Shown piece by piece: positions 1 to 4,963 of a stretch of DNA of 5,056 bases; the stretch's first letter is position 1, and each line of letters begins with the position of its first letter. The position numbers and the translations under genes are program-made. The stretch is from assembly GCA_003527885.1 (NCBI GenBank), contig DPWB01000068.1, positions 1-5,056 of the forward strand. Reading direction: 5' to 3'. Source of the DNA: Candidatus Competibacteraceae bacterium. Its GTDB lineage: Bacteria; Pseudomonadota; Gammaproteobacteria; Competibacterales; Competibacteraceae. A model generated the notes under the pieces. That model was given only the letters and a program-made list of their open reading frames with translations, was not told where the DNA came from and ran no database searches.

Positions 1-327
1 CTCAAGGAAAGCTACGTGCTGCTGCGCGACGGCGAGGCGTTCTTGTTCGGCTGTCACATCTCGCCGCTGGCCTCGGCCTCCACTCACGTTCAAGCCGACC
101 CGACCCGCACTCGCAAGCTGCTGTTGCACAAGGAGGAGATCGGCCGGCTGATCGGCTCGGTCGAGCGCAAGGGCTACACCTTGATCCCGCTGTCGATGTA
201 CTGGAAACACAACCGCGCCAAGCTGGATATCGGCTTGGCGCGCGGCAAGAAAGAATACGACAAGCGGGCGACCGACAAGGACCGCGATTGGGAGCGCGAC
301 AAGCAGCGGCTGCTGCGGGAACGATAG
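1..327 (+). CDS. smpB: SsrA-binding protein SmpB, 5'-truncated by the window edge
   Basis: SmpB binds the tRNA-like domain of tmRNA and brings it to stalled ribosomes for trans-translation in the cytoplasm. The open frame runs from base 1 without a start: 108 codons ending in TAG, against about 160 residues for the family, so roughly the first 50 residues lie outside the window. Visible family blocks are the [15 protein letters not shown] stretch near the beginning, [15 protein letters not shown] in the middle, [12 protein letters not shown], and [12 protein letters not shown] leading into a charged tail ([13 protein letters not shown]). In SmpB this tail is known to enter the empty mRNA channel of the ribosome. 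The GTG at base 16 is an internal valine, not the start. The gene lies 46 bases upstream of ssrA on the same strand, the order found in E. coli. I see no terminator between the two. The identification is very secure; only the N-terminus is missing. Confidence 0.97.
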   Translation, partial: LKESYVLLRDGEAFLFGCHISPLASASTHVQADPTRTRKLLLHKEEIGRLIGSVERKGYTLIPLSMYWKHNRAKLDIGLARGKKEYDKRATDKDRDWERDKQRLLRER

Positions 328-348
328 TTCGCTGGGAACTTTACGGCC

Positions 349-371
349 ATGGCGCTATCATAATGGCGCTA
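349..371 (+). promoter_or_regulatory. Probable ssrA promoter region with a 9-bp direct repeat
   Basis: The 46-base gap between smpB and ssrA holds overlapping -10-like hexamers, TATCAT (356-361) and CATAAT (359-364), 9 to 12 bases before the mature tmRNA 5' end at 374. No convincing -35 is visible; GAACTT lies at 336-341. The hexamers sit inside a 9-bp direct repeat, ATGGCGCTA at 349-357 and 363-371. A promoter is expected here because tmRNA is normally made from its own promoter, but the boxes are weak and the assignment is tentative. Confidence 0.35.
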
Positions 372-373
372 AC

Positions 374-741
374 GGGGGCGATCCGGTTTCGACGTGGATT
401 GCAAAACCTGAGGCGCATGCCGAGGATGCAGCTCGCCTCGTTAATCAGGCTGCAAACTATAGTCGCCAACGACGACAGCTACGCACTGGCGGCCTAACGC
501 CCGCCAGCCTCTGACCGGAACTTGCTTGTGAGGTCCGTAGCCCTTCGGGGCGCTTCAGGGGTCGACCCAACATAAGCTCGCGCCGATCTTGTCCGGGGGT
601 GAGGCGCTAAAACTAACCGGAACCGCCGTTCGCCGTCCTGCCGGTCGGATTGCGGACGGTTAAAACAATGACCAGGCTAAGCATGTAGGGCCGAGGGCGG
701 AGGATTTGCGGACGGGGGTTCGATTCCCCCCGCCTCCACCA
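374..741 (+). ncRNA. ssrA: tmRNA (transfer-messenger RNA), one-piece
   Basis: The RNA acts as alanyl-tRNA and then as mRNA on stalled ribosomes, adding a degradation tag to the unfinished protein. The 5' end GGGGGCG (374-380) pairs with CGCCTCC (731-737) to make a 7-bp acceptor stem. This includes G376-U735, the G3-U70 pair read by alanyl-tRNA synthetase. A discriminator A738 and an encoded CCA (739-741) follow. The T arm is GGGGG (714-718), loop TTCGATT, CCCCC (726-730). The 5' region has the conserved CCGGTTTCGAC block. The tag reading frame is at 465-497. The length of 368 nt is normal for a one-piece proteobacterial tmRNA. No intron or permutation (two-piece form) is seen. It follows smpB and ends 24 bases before a strong terminator. 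Confidence 0.98.
465..497 (+). other. tmRNA tag reading frame, ANDDSYALAA
   Basis: The resume codon is GCC at 465-467, preceded by ACTATAGTC as in other gammaproteobacterial tmRNAs. The frame reads ANDDSYALAA and stops at TAA (495-497). With the alanine carried by tmRNA itself the tag is AANDDSYALAA. The C-terminal ALAA is the signal recognised by ClpXP and FtsH, and the ANDD part is the usual SspB/ClpA contact region. The tag differs from the E. coli ANDENYALAA at two positions (E to D, N to S). The tag belongs to the tmRNA and is not a separate gene. Confidence 0.95.
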
Positions 742-765
742 AATTGCTGGGGTCACACTGTTTCG

Positions 766-804
766 AAACCCGCTAGGCGCTAAAGCTTAGCGGGTTTTTT
801 GTTT
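766..804 (+). terminator. Intrinsic terminator of ssrA
   Basis: AAACCCGCTA (766-775) pairs perfectly with TAGCGGGTTT (788-797), a 10-bp stem with a 12-nt loop. It is followed by TTTTTT then GTTTT. It starts 25 bases after the CCA end of tmRNA, so it ends the ssrA transcript. Confidence 0.93.
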
Positions 805-835
805 TGCTTTGCAGGAGCGCTTCAGGAATTTGACA

Positions 836-982
836 ATGACCGCCAGTGTCGCCGATTTGCTCGAAGACAGCGCTTATGAGCTCAGCCAGCTCGGGCCCGA
901 CACATCAGGGCGCTGGGGTCAGCCATCACAGGATTCCGGCAAGACAGCGGGACGAAAATTAAAAATAAGAAGAAACCGGTAA
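836..982 (+). CDS. Possible small ORF, 48 codons, unknown
   Basis: An ATG at 836 is preceded by AGGA (824-827) at an 8-base spacing and opens 48 codons ending in TAA. The product would begin MTASVADLLEDSAYELSQLG, which could form an acidic amphipathic helix. The second half is polar and then basic (GRKLKIRRNR). I recognise no family. It lies between the ssrA terminator and the yccA leader, with no obvious promoter of its own, and its 3' part runs into AT-rich DNA that looks like leader sequence. It may be a chance frame or the remnant of a gene; the good ribosome binding site is the only positive sign. Confidence 0.2.
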   Translation: MTASVADLLEDSAYELSQLGPDTSGRWGQPSQDSGKTAGRKLKIRRNR

Positions 983-1023
983 AACGATATAAAATTGGCC
1001 TATAAAATCGATTATCAAACCGG

Positions 1024-1042
1024 CCGTTCCAAACGGGAACGG
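1024..1042. repeat. Inverted repeat in the yccA leader, possible operator
   Basis: CCGTTCC (1024-1030) and GGAACGG (1036-1042) form a perfect 7-bp inverted repeat with a 5-base centre, ending 58 bases before the yccA start. It is not followed by a T run, so it is not a terminator. It sits just upstream of a TATACT box at 1051-1056, where a repressor or activator site would be expected. It could also fold as an mRNA hairpin if transcription begins farther upstream. Confidence 0.4.
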
Positions 1043-1050
1043 TTCGCATT

Positions 1051-1056
1051 TATACT
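1051..1056 (+). promoter_or_regulatory. Candidate -10 box of yccA
   Basis: TATACT matches the sigma-70 -10 consensus at five of six positions and lies 44 bases before the ATG. No good -35 is found at 16 to 18 bases upstream; that region is covered by the inverted repeat at 1024-1042. Two other AT-rich boxes, TATAAAAT at 988-995 and 1001-1008, are alternatives. The promoter is expected in this leader because the gene follows a strong terminator, but which box is used is a guess. Confidence 0.3.
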
Positions 1057-1100
1057 GGTCAATAGTATCAGTTCGATTATCCCAGGAGGTTGAGACCCCA

Positions 1101-1784
1101 ATGCTGCAACGAAACGATCTACTGGCTAAGGCGCCGATCACGCTGACGCCCGGACAATCGCTGGTCACCAACAAGGTCTTGCGCAACACTTACTTGTTGC
1201 TGTCGATGACCCTGCTGTTCAGCGCCCTGACGGCCGGCTTCGCCGTGGTTAACAAAGCGCCGCCGCTGCACTGGCTGGTCACCTTGGGCGGTTACTTCGG
1301 CCTGCTGTTTGCCGTGACCAAACTGCGCAACAGCGCGTGGGGTTTGGTGGCGGTGTTCGCCCTGACCGGCTTTCTCGGTTACACGCTGGGACCGATCCTC
1401 AATCTTTATCTGAGCCTGCCCAACGGCCCGCAACTGGTGATGACCGCGTTGGCCGGCACCGGCGCGATCTTCCTGGCCCTGTCCGGCTACGCGCTGGTCA
1501 GCCGCAAGGATTTCAGCTTCATGGGCGGCTTCCTGATGGTCGGCATCTTGGTGGCGTTCCTGGCCAGCATCGGCGCGGCGCTGTTTAGCCTGCCGGCGCT
1601 GTCCCTGGCCGTGTCGGCGATGGTGATTCTGCTGATGTCCGGCATGATCCTGTGGCAGACCAGCGATATCATCCACGGCGGTGAAACCAACTACATCATG
1701 GCCACCGTCAGCCTTTATGTTTCGCTGTTCAATCTGTTCGTCAGCCTGTTGCAGATCTTGGGCATCTTTTCCGGCGACGATTGA
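1101..1784 (+). CDS. yccA: BI-1/YccA family inner-membrane protein
   Basis: This is a 227-residue protein of the Bax inhibitor-1 (UPF0005/TMBIM) family. E. coli YccA is an inner-membrane substrate and modulator of the FtsH protease, and related members conduct calcium or protons. Seven hydrophobic segments can be drawn at about residues 29-50, 55-73, 79-99, 110-132, 139-161, 163-186 and 198-222, after a polar N-terminal tail. The family signature lies at the end: TSDIIHGGETNYIMATVSLY followed by SLFNLFVSLLQ, with the conserved aspartate D189 and the NYI and LFNLF blocks. The length fits YccA (about 220). The ATG is preceded by a full AGGAGG (1084-1089) at an 11-base spacing, slightly long. 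The gene is monocistronic, between two terminators. The family is certain. The yccA symbol rests on length and C-terminal motifs and could be replaced by another BI-1 subgroup; calcium transport is not shown here. Confidence 0.92.
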   Translation: MLQRNDLLAKAPITLTPGQSLVTNKVLRNTYLLLSMTLLFSALTAGFAVVNKAPPLHWLVTLGGYFGLLFAVTKLRNSAWGLVAVFALTGFLGYTLGPILNLYLSLPNGPQLVMTALAGTGAIFLALSGYALVSRKDFSFMGGFLMVGILVAFLASIGAALFSLPALSLAVSAMVILLMSGMILWQTSDIIHGGETNYIMATVSLYVSLFNLFVSLLQILGIFSGDD

Positions 1785-1816
1785 CAGCCTTCGCTAGCGC
1801 GCTTTTAGCTTGATCG

Positions 1817-1843
1817 AAGCCCCGCCTCGAAGCGGGGCTTTTT
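1817..1843 (+). terminator. Intrinsic terminator of yccA
   Basis: AAGCCCCGC (1817-1825) pairs with GCGGGGCTT (1832-1840), a 9-bp stem with a 6-nt loop, followed by a run of five T (1839-1843). It lies 33 bases after the yccA stop codon. Confidence 0.93.
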
Positions 1844-2010
1844 GCTGTCAACCACTCTGGACGAATCAATTCTGGCCCGGTCCTGCCTTCCGCCGACCCC
1901 CATCCGCCGAGACCGGTTCGTGTTCGTGCCGCGGAAAGAAGGTCCCGGCGTGTTTGGGGTCAAGGGCCACCTTTTCCGGTCCCTTTCGCTCGATCAGCCG
2001 TCATGCAAGC
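1844..2010. other. Intergenic stretch with no supported gene
   Basis: GC-rich DNA between the yccA terminator and the structured element at 2011. Two overlapping + strand open frames cover it, but both begin inside or just before the yccA terminator hairpin, lack ribosome binding sites and show no family motif. On the - strand the longest ATG frame is only 14 codons. I see no repeat, tRNA or transposon end. It may be decayed coding sequence. Confidence 0.6.
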
Positions 2011-2043
2011 AAAAAAAAGGCCGGACAAGCGTCCGGCCAAAAA
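2011..2043 (-). terminator. Intrinsic terminator on the - strand
   Basis: GGCCGGAC and GTCCGGCC (2019-2026 and 2031-2038) form a perfect 8-bp GC-rich stem with a 4-nt loop, GCUU on the - strand. The - strand transcript then has eight U (2018-2011). On the + strand the hairpin is followed by A, so it works leftward only. It ends the candidate sRNA and is also the first good terminator after the MmgE/PrpD gene. Confidence 0.9.
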
Positions 2044-2058
2044 CCACCAAAGGAGGAT

Positions 2059-2096
2059 GTGTGACGGGCTGAGGAGAAGAGAAATGCCCGTCACAC
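2059..2096. repeat. 11-bp perfect inverted repeat with purine/pyrimidine-biased loop
   Basis: GTGTGACGGGC (2059-2069) and GCCCGTCACAC (2086-2096) are exact reverse complements around a 16-base centre that is almost all purine on the + strand. On the - strand it is the 5' hairpin of the candidate sRNA. On the + strand the flanking AAAGGAGG (2049-2056) and the loop GAGGAG (2071-2076) look like ribosome binding sites. Confidence 0.9.
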
Positions 2097-2103
2097 GCTG
2101 GCT

Positions 2104-2112
2104 ATCTTAGCA
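2104..2112 (-). promoter_or_regulatory. Extended -10 promoter element for the candidate sRNA
   Basis: On the - strand TGCTAAGAT carries the TG dinucleotide one base before the hexamer TAAGAT (2109-2104), which matches TATAAT at four of six positions. Sigma-70 promoters with an extended -10 do not need a good -35, and none is seen (TATGTT at the 17-base spacing). The upstream DNA is a run of T-rich tracts. The start predicted from the spacing is about 2097. Confidence 0.4.
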
Positions 2113-2141
2113 AAAAAATTAGAAAAAACATACCGGCTTTC

Positions 2142-2183
2142 GTTGTTTTTCGGCAAAAAACAACATTTTATTGAATAAACAAC
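2142..2183. repeat. AT-rich heptamer cluster upstream of the sRNA candidate
   Basis: The heptamer GTTGTTT occurs three times: on the + strand at 2142-2148 and on the - strand at 2164-2158 and 2183-2177. The first two are the arms of a 9-bp inverted repeat, GTTGTTTTT (2142-2150) and AAAAACAAC (2156-2164), with a 5-base loop. Next to it TTTATT-G-AATAAA (2167-2179) is a short palindrome. The cluster lies about 45 to 85 bases upstream of the predicted sRNA start, a usual place for activator sites, but AT-rich DNA makes such repeats easily by chance. Confidence 0.35.
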
Positions 2184-2229
2184 TGGTTATCGCAGCCACT
2201 TTACCGGTTTTTTTGCTGCATTGCCAAAA

Positions 2230-3522
2230 TCAGTCGGTCCGCAACGGCAAATCCGGCAACGCCGCATCGTCGGAAAGCGCCAGGATGGCATCGATGAGTC
2301 GATCCGGTTCGCGCACCCCGCCGTAGGCCATCAACATGCGGGCCTTGGCGATCAATTCGACCGGCGATATCGCCGCTTCGGGATCGCCTTTGGCATGGGT
2401 GCGCCGCACGGTCAGCCGCCCGCCATCGCGCGCCGTCGCCGTCACCGCGCTGCCCCAGGCTTGCGGATAAGCCGTGGCGTAAGGTTCGGCCACCCGCACG
2501 GTGACCCGTTCGCGCAGCGCCGCCAGCTCCTCGCGCGCGGGCCCGGCAAAGGCCGCAAAATCCACCGCCTCTCGGGCCAGCGCCGCCGCCACGCAATGTT
2601 GCAGCGAGAACTTGGCCTCATAATCGCTTCGCGGCACCGGGCGGTCGCAAACCTCCAAAGCCGCCGGGTACGTTTCCACTTCGATCCGTTCGATCGCCTC
2701 GACCGCGACTCGGTGGCGCAACTCAAGCGCGGCGTCGATGGTCGGATGGGTATGCCGACACGAAGGCCAGGGCTTGATCGAGGTTTGCAGCAACTGCCAG
2801 GGACCAGCCGGATCGCGCGTCACCGCGGCGGGATCGGCGTCGGGACAGGTGGCGACGAACCAGCCTTTGGCGCCTTCCAGAATCTTTGAAGGTCCGCTGA
2901 AGCCGGAACGCGCCAAATCCGCCGCCAGCACGCCCGCCTCCGCCGCCCGGCCGGCGTGCAGGTGTTTGGTCATCGCCCCGGTGTCCATAAACTGCCAAAG
3001 CCCGGACGATTGGGCCCCGGCGTTGCCCAAGGCATGGACCGTCGCCGGCGCATCGAGTTGCAACAGCGCCGCCGCCGCCATCGCCGAGCCATAGGGACCG
3101 CAGGTCGCGGTGTTGTGCCAAATCCGGTAATGGGTCGGGCCGACGGCCATGCCCACGCGGATCGCCGCTTCGTAACCCCACAAGATCGCCTTGAGCACGG
3201 CATGGCCGCGAATGCCTTCCCGCAGCGCCACCCCCCAGGCCGCCGGCACCACCACGCAGCCGGGATGCACCACCGAAGCCCGGTGCAGGTCATCGGTTTC
3301 CAGGATATGCGTCAGCGCTCCAAACAAGAACGTCTGGCGCTGGGTGTCCAGGCTTTCACCGGCCCAGCGCAACAAGATCGCACCGGGTTCGGTCGCGCGG
3401 CCGGCCAGCGCGTTCGCCATGGTATCCAGCGCCAACAAGGCGGCATGTTCGAGATCGGTGGGCGTGACCGGTTTGCTGGCGATCAGCTCGGTCAATTGCT
3501 GGGTCAAGGTCAGATCAGACAC
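2230..3522 (-). CDS. MmgE/PrpD family protein (2-methylcitrate dehydratase / cis-aconitate decarboxylase-like)
   Basis: The 430-residue product belongs to the MmgE/PrpD fold, whose members dehydrate 2-methylcitrate or decarboxylate cis-aconitate. Family blocks in order: ETDDLHRASVVHPG (75-88), GYEAAIRVG (116-124), HNTATCGPYGSAMAAA (136-151), GNAGAQSSGLWQF (166-178), MTKHLHAGRAAEAG (184-197), SGPSKILEG (209-217), SIKPWPSCRHTHPTIDAAL (248-266), KFSLQHCVAAALA (304-316) and a late KGDP (378-381). Residues D77/D78, H86, H136, K186 and H257/H259 fall where catalytic residues of cis-aconitate decarboxylase are expected, so the enzyme looks intact. The start is GTG at 3522, with AGAGAGGA (3537-3530) at 7 bases. 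No prpB, prpC or prpF lies beside it, so a methylcitrate-cycle role is not supported by context, and the substrate remains open. It is somewhat shorter than PrpD (about 480). The next reliable terminator is at 2011-2043. Confidence 0.9.
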   Translation of the reverse strand: MSDLTLTQQLTELIASKPVTPTDLEHAALLALDTMANALAGRATEPGAILLRWAGESLDTQRQTFLFGALTHILETDDLHRASVVHPGCVVVPAAWGVALREGIRGHAVLKAILWGYEAAIRVGMAVGPTHYRIWHNTATCGPYGSAMAAAALLQLDAPATVHALGNAGAQSSGLWQFMDTGAMTKHLHAGRAAEAGVLAADLARSGFSGPSKILEGAKGWFVATCPDADPAAVTRDPAGPWQLLQTSIKPWPSCRHTHPTIDAALELRHRVAVEAIERIEVETYPAALEVCDRPVPRSDYEAKFSLQHCVAAALAREAVDFAAFAGPAREELAALRERVTVRVAEPYATAYPQAWGSAVTATARDGGRLTVRRTHAKGDPEAAISPVELIAKARMLMAYGGVREPDRLIDAILALSDDAALPDLPLRTD

Positions 3523-3549
3523 GTGGTTATCCTCTCTCGGGCGGCGAAC

Positions 3550-3555
3550 GTTATA
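3550..3555 (-). promoter_or_regulatory. Candidate -10 box of the MmgE/PrpD gene
   Basis: TATAAC on the - strand (3555-3550) matches the consensus at five of six positions and would start transcription at about 3543, 21 bases before the GTG, leaving room for the ribosome binding site. No good -35 is visible. A 6-bp inverted repeat GAAAGC / GCTTTC (3565-3570 and 3577-3582) covers the spacer and -35 area and could be an operator. Confidence 0.3.
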
Positions 3556-3624
3556 GTTTTTGGAGAAAGCGGCTGGGCTTTCGGAGTGATTTCTTTATGG
3601 ATTGTAGCGGCTGGCGACAACAAC

Positions 3625-3648
3625 GCCCCGGTCAATCTTTCCAGGGGC
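3625..3648 (-). terminator. Weak hairpin over the CHAD stop codon
   Basis: On the - strand GCCCC-T-GG (3648-3641) can pair with CCGGGGC (3631-3625), with one bulged T and a 9-nt loop that contains the TGA stop. Only GTTGTTG follows, not a clean U run. It could be a weak terminator; transcription may well continue into the MmgE/PrpD gene. Confidence 0.25.
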
Positions 3649-4555
3649 GCCCGCACGTCACGAAGGGCTGCCAGAGTCCCGCGAACAGATCTTCGTGAAC
3701 CGCCATCCGACAACCGTACCAGCCCTCGATAACCTGACGGGCGGCGGAGGCCGACGTCAGGCTGGCCTCGTCCAACAAGCGACCGACGACCGCGCCATCG
3801 TTCATCACGCCCAAGGCGTCCTGTAATTTGGCCAAGGCACCCGCGTAGGGTTTAACTTTTTCGGCCGGATAGAGGCCGGCGAAGAAATCTAGAGCGTAAC
3901 GCAGTTCCTTGATGCGAATGCGCAAAGCGTGCCGCGCCTCGGCGGAGAGCTCCGTAAAAGCTTCCCCCCGCTTGACCACCCGGCGGTGGTCCCGTTCGAG
4001 CAGCGGTGTCGCGAACGCGAGCGCCGGCTCTTCCAGCCGCTGCCGCCGCTCGTCACCGATCACGTCCCGCCACGGGCGGCGCTGCAACCAATCGGCGAAC
4101 TGTTCCAGCATCGCCCGATAGCGGGGCTCGCCCAAAGCTGTCCGCAGCGTGCGGTGATGGGTCCGGCGAATAGTTTCCGCCTTGGAGCGAAACAAGCTCA
4201 GCCCGCGCTTGCGTGGGAACCGGCCAAATATCGGGGTCAGACCTTCATGCAAGAACACATCCCAGTCGCGCGCTGGACCCAGGAAGCCGTTGAGCCAGCG
4301 GATATCCTCGACCAACCCAGCGCTGGCTTCGCGCGGCGCCAGCGGCCGAAAACTTTTCAGGCCGGAGCGCAGCCGCCGGAACGCCACCCGCATCTGATGG
4401 ACGCCCTCGATTTGCCCGTCGAGCACCGCCGGCAGGTTGACTGCGGCGTGGCGCAAGCAAGCGTCGATCACCGCGACAAAGGCGTCTTCGGCGGTGGCGT
4501 CCACAGCGAGCGATAAGGCGCTGGTTTTGACAGGGGTGATGGCGGCGGGAGGCAT
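3632..4555 (-). CDS. CHAD-domain protein
   Basis: The 307-residue protein is a single CHAD (conserved histidine alpha-helical) domain. CHAD proteins bind polyphosphate through basic helices and several have been found attached to polyphosphate granules. Visible blocks: GVHQMRVAFRRLRSGLKSF (51-69), the hallmark basic helix with H53; LNGFLGPARDWDVF (88-101); the second-half helix HALRIRIKELRYALDFF (209-225); and KLQDALGVMND (243-253). No CYTH (triphosphatase) domain is fused to it, unlike ygiF-type proteins, so it is a stand-alone CHAD. A longer open frame extends to 4840, but its first 95 codons are arginine/proline-rich, overlap the rhodanese gene in another frame and resemble no protein, so I chose the ATG at 4555, 29 bases after the rhodanese stop. 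No clear Shine-Dalgarno precedes it, which suggests translational coupling to that gene. The family is certain; polyphosphate binding is family knowledge. Confidence 0.9.
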   Translation of the reverse strand: MPPAAITPVKTSALSLAVDATAEDAFVAVIDACLRHAAVNLPAVLDGQIEGVHQMRVAFRRLRSGLKSFRPLAPREASAGLVEDIRWLNGFLGPARDWDVFLHEGLTPIFGRFPRKRGLSLFRSKAETIRRTHHRTLRTALGEPRYRAMLEQFADWLQRRPWRDVIGDERRQRLEEPALAFATPLLERDHRRVVKRGEAFTELSAEARHALRIRIKELRYALDFFAGLYPAEKVKPYAGALAKLQDALGVMNDGAVVGRLLDEASLTSASAARQVIEGWYGCRMAVHEDLFAGLWQPFVTCGRPWKD

Positions 4556-4584
4556 AGCGGGAAATGGCTCTATCAGCGCGCCCT

Positions 4585-4963
4585 TCAGCTTTGCCGCCAA
4601 GGCAGGCCCTCGGCCCGCCAACCGCCCACGCCGCGATGGCCGGCGGCGTCGATCTGGCCTTCGAAACCGTCCGCCACGTTGTAGGTGGTGTAACCGTGCC
4701 GGGCGAGCAGTTCGGCGGCTTGGCGCGACCGCACGCCGCTGCGGCAAATCAAATAGACCTCCTGGCTCGGGTTCACGCCATGCTCCTGCAACTCCTCCAG
4801 AAACCGCGAATTGAGATCCATGGCCGGAAACCTCAGCCACTCGACGCAGATCAGGAATTTATCCAAAGCGGCGAGGTCGGGGCCGCCGACATAAGCCCAT
4901 TCGGCGTTGGTGCGGACATCCACCAGCACGGTTTCCGGCCGGTCTTGCAACGCCCGCCAAGCC
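4585..4963 (-). CDS. Rhodanese-like domain protein, 5' end lost at the contig end
   Basis: A single-domain rhodanese (sulfurtransferase fold) with the active-site loop CRSGVRSR: the cysteine would carry the persulfide and the loop C-R-S-G-V-R fits the six-residue type of sulfurtransferases. Other blocks are VLVDVRTNAEWAYVG near the start, YNVADGFEGQID after the loop, and a C-terminal HRGVGGWRAEGLPW, typical of short proteobacterial rhodaneses. Genomic codons are readable from AWRALQDRPE; about 125 residues remain, and probably 10 to 20 N-terminal residues are missing. The open frame seems to begin with an ATG at 4980, giving MCIRDR, but those bases are Nextera adapter, so that start is false. 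It precedes the CHAD gene by 29 bases on the same strand, probably in one operon. The sulfur donor and acceptor are unknown. Confidence 0.92.

Larger units (their letters stand above)
2011..2097 (-). ncRNA. Candidate small regulatory RNA, about 87 nt
   Basis: Read on the - strand, this stretch has the layout of a bacterial sRNA. An 11-bp perfect stem is formed by GTGTGACGGGC (2096-2086) and GCCCGTCACAC (2069-2059), with a 16-nt loop of almost only C and U (contains CUCUUCUCCUC). A linker reading AUCCUCCUUU follows, in which CCUCCUUU is complementary to a strong Shine-Dalgarno sequence. A terminator hairpin with eight U (2018-2011) ends it. Upstream, TGCTAAGAT is an extended -10 whose spacing puts the first base at about 2097, the foot of the first stem. 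No gene lies between the MmgE/PrpD stop (2230) and the element, so it could be an independent sRNA or a 3'-UTR-derived one. I know no family that it matches. Base pairing with ribosome binding sites is inferred from the two pyrimidine tracts. The CCUCC of the linker could also pair weakly with the GGUGG behind it. Confidence 0.5.

Noticed and set aside
714..741. Integration site of a genomic island at the tmRNA 3' end
   Set aside because: The ssrA 3' end is a common integrase target, but no second copy of this sequence and no integrase gene is present; ssrA is followed by its own terminator.
1119..1676. 185-codon open frame on the - strand across yccA
   Set aside because: It is antisense to a clear membrane-protein gene, is rich in Gln, Arg, His and Ala as expected for the complement of Leu/Ala-rich codons, and has no recognisable domain.
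1810..2072. Two overlapping + strand open frames (84 and 76 codons) behind yccA
   Set aside because: They begin inside or immediately before the yccA terminator, have no ribosome binding site and pass through the - strand terminator hairpin; the translations have no family features.
2049..2096. CsrB-type decoy RNA on the + strand because of AGGAGGA and GAGGAG
   Set aside because: CsrB-like RNAs have many GGA hairpins; here there is one hairpin, no + strand promoter and no + strand terminator.
2201..2229. Terminator directly after the MmgE/PrpD stop
   Set aside because: Only a 5-bp GCAGC/GCTGC pairing with an 18-nt loop can be drawn, and no U run follows it on the - strand.
2221..3732. Long + strand open frames opposite the MmgE/PrpD gene
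   Set aside because: They are shadows of a GC-rich gene on the other strand: Arg/Gly/His-rich, without domains, while the - strand frame has every block of a known family.
4556..4840. N-terminal extension of the CHAD open frame by 95 codons
   Set aside because: It overlaps the rhodanese gene in another frame, is Arg/Pro-rich and unlike any CHAD or CYTH domain. The domain begins only after the ATG at 4555.
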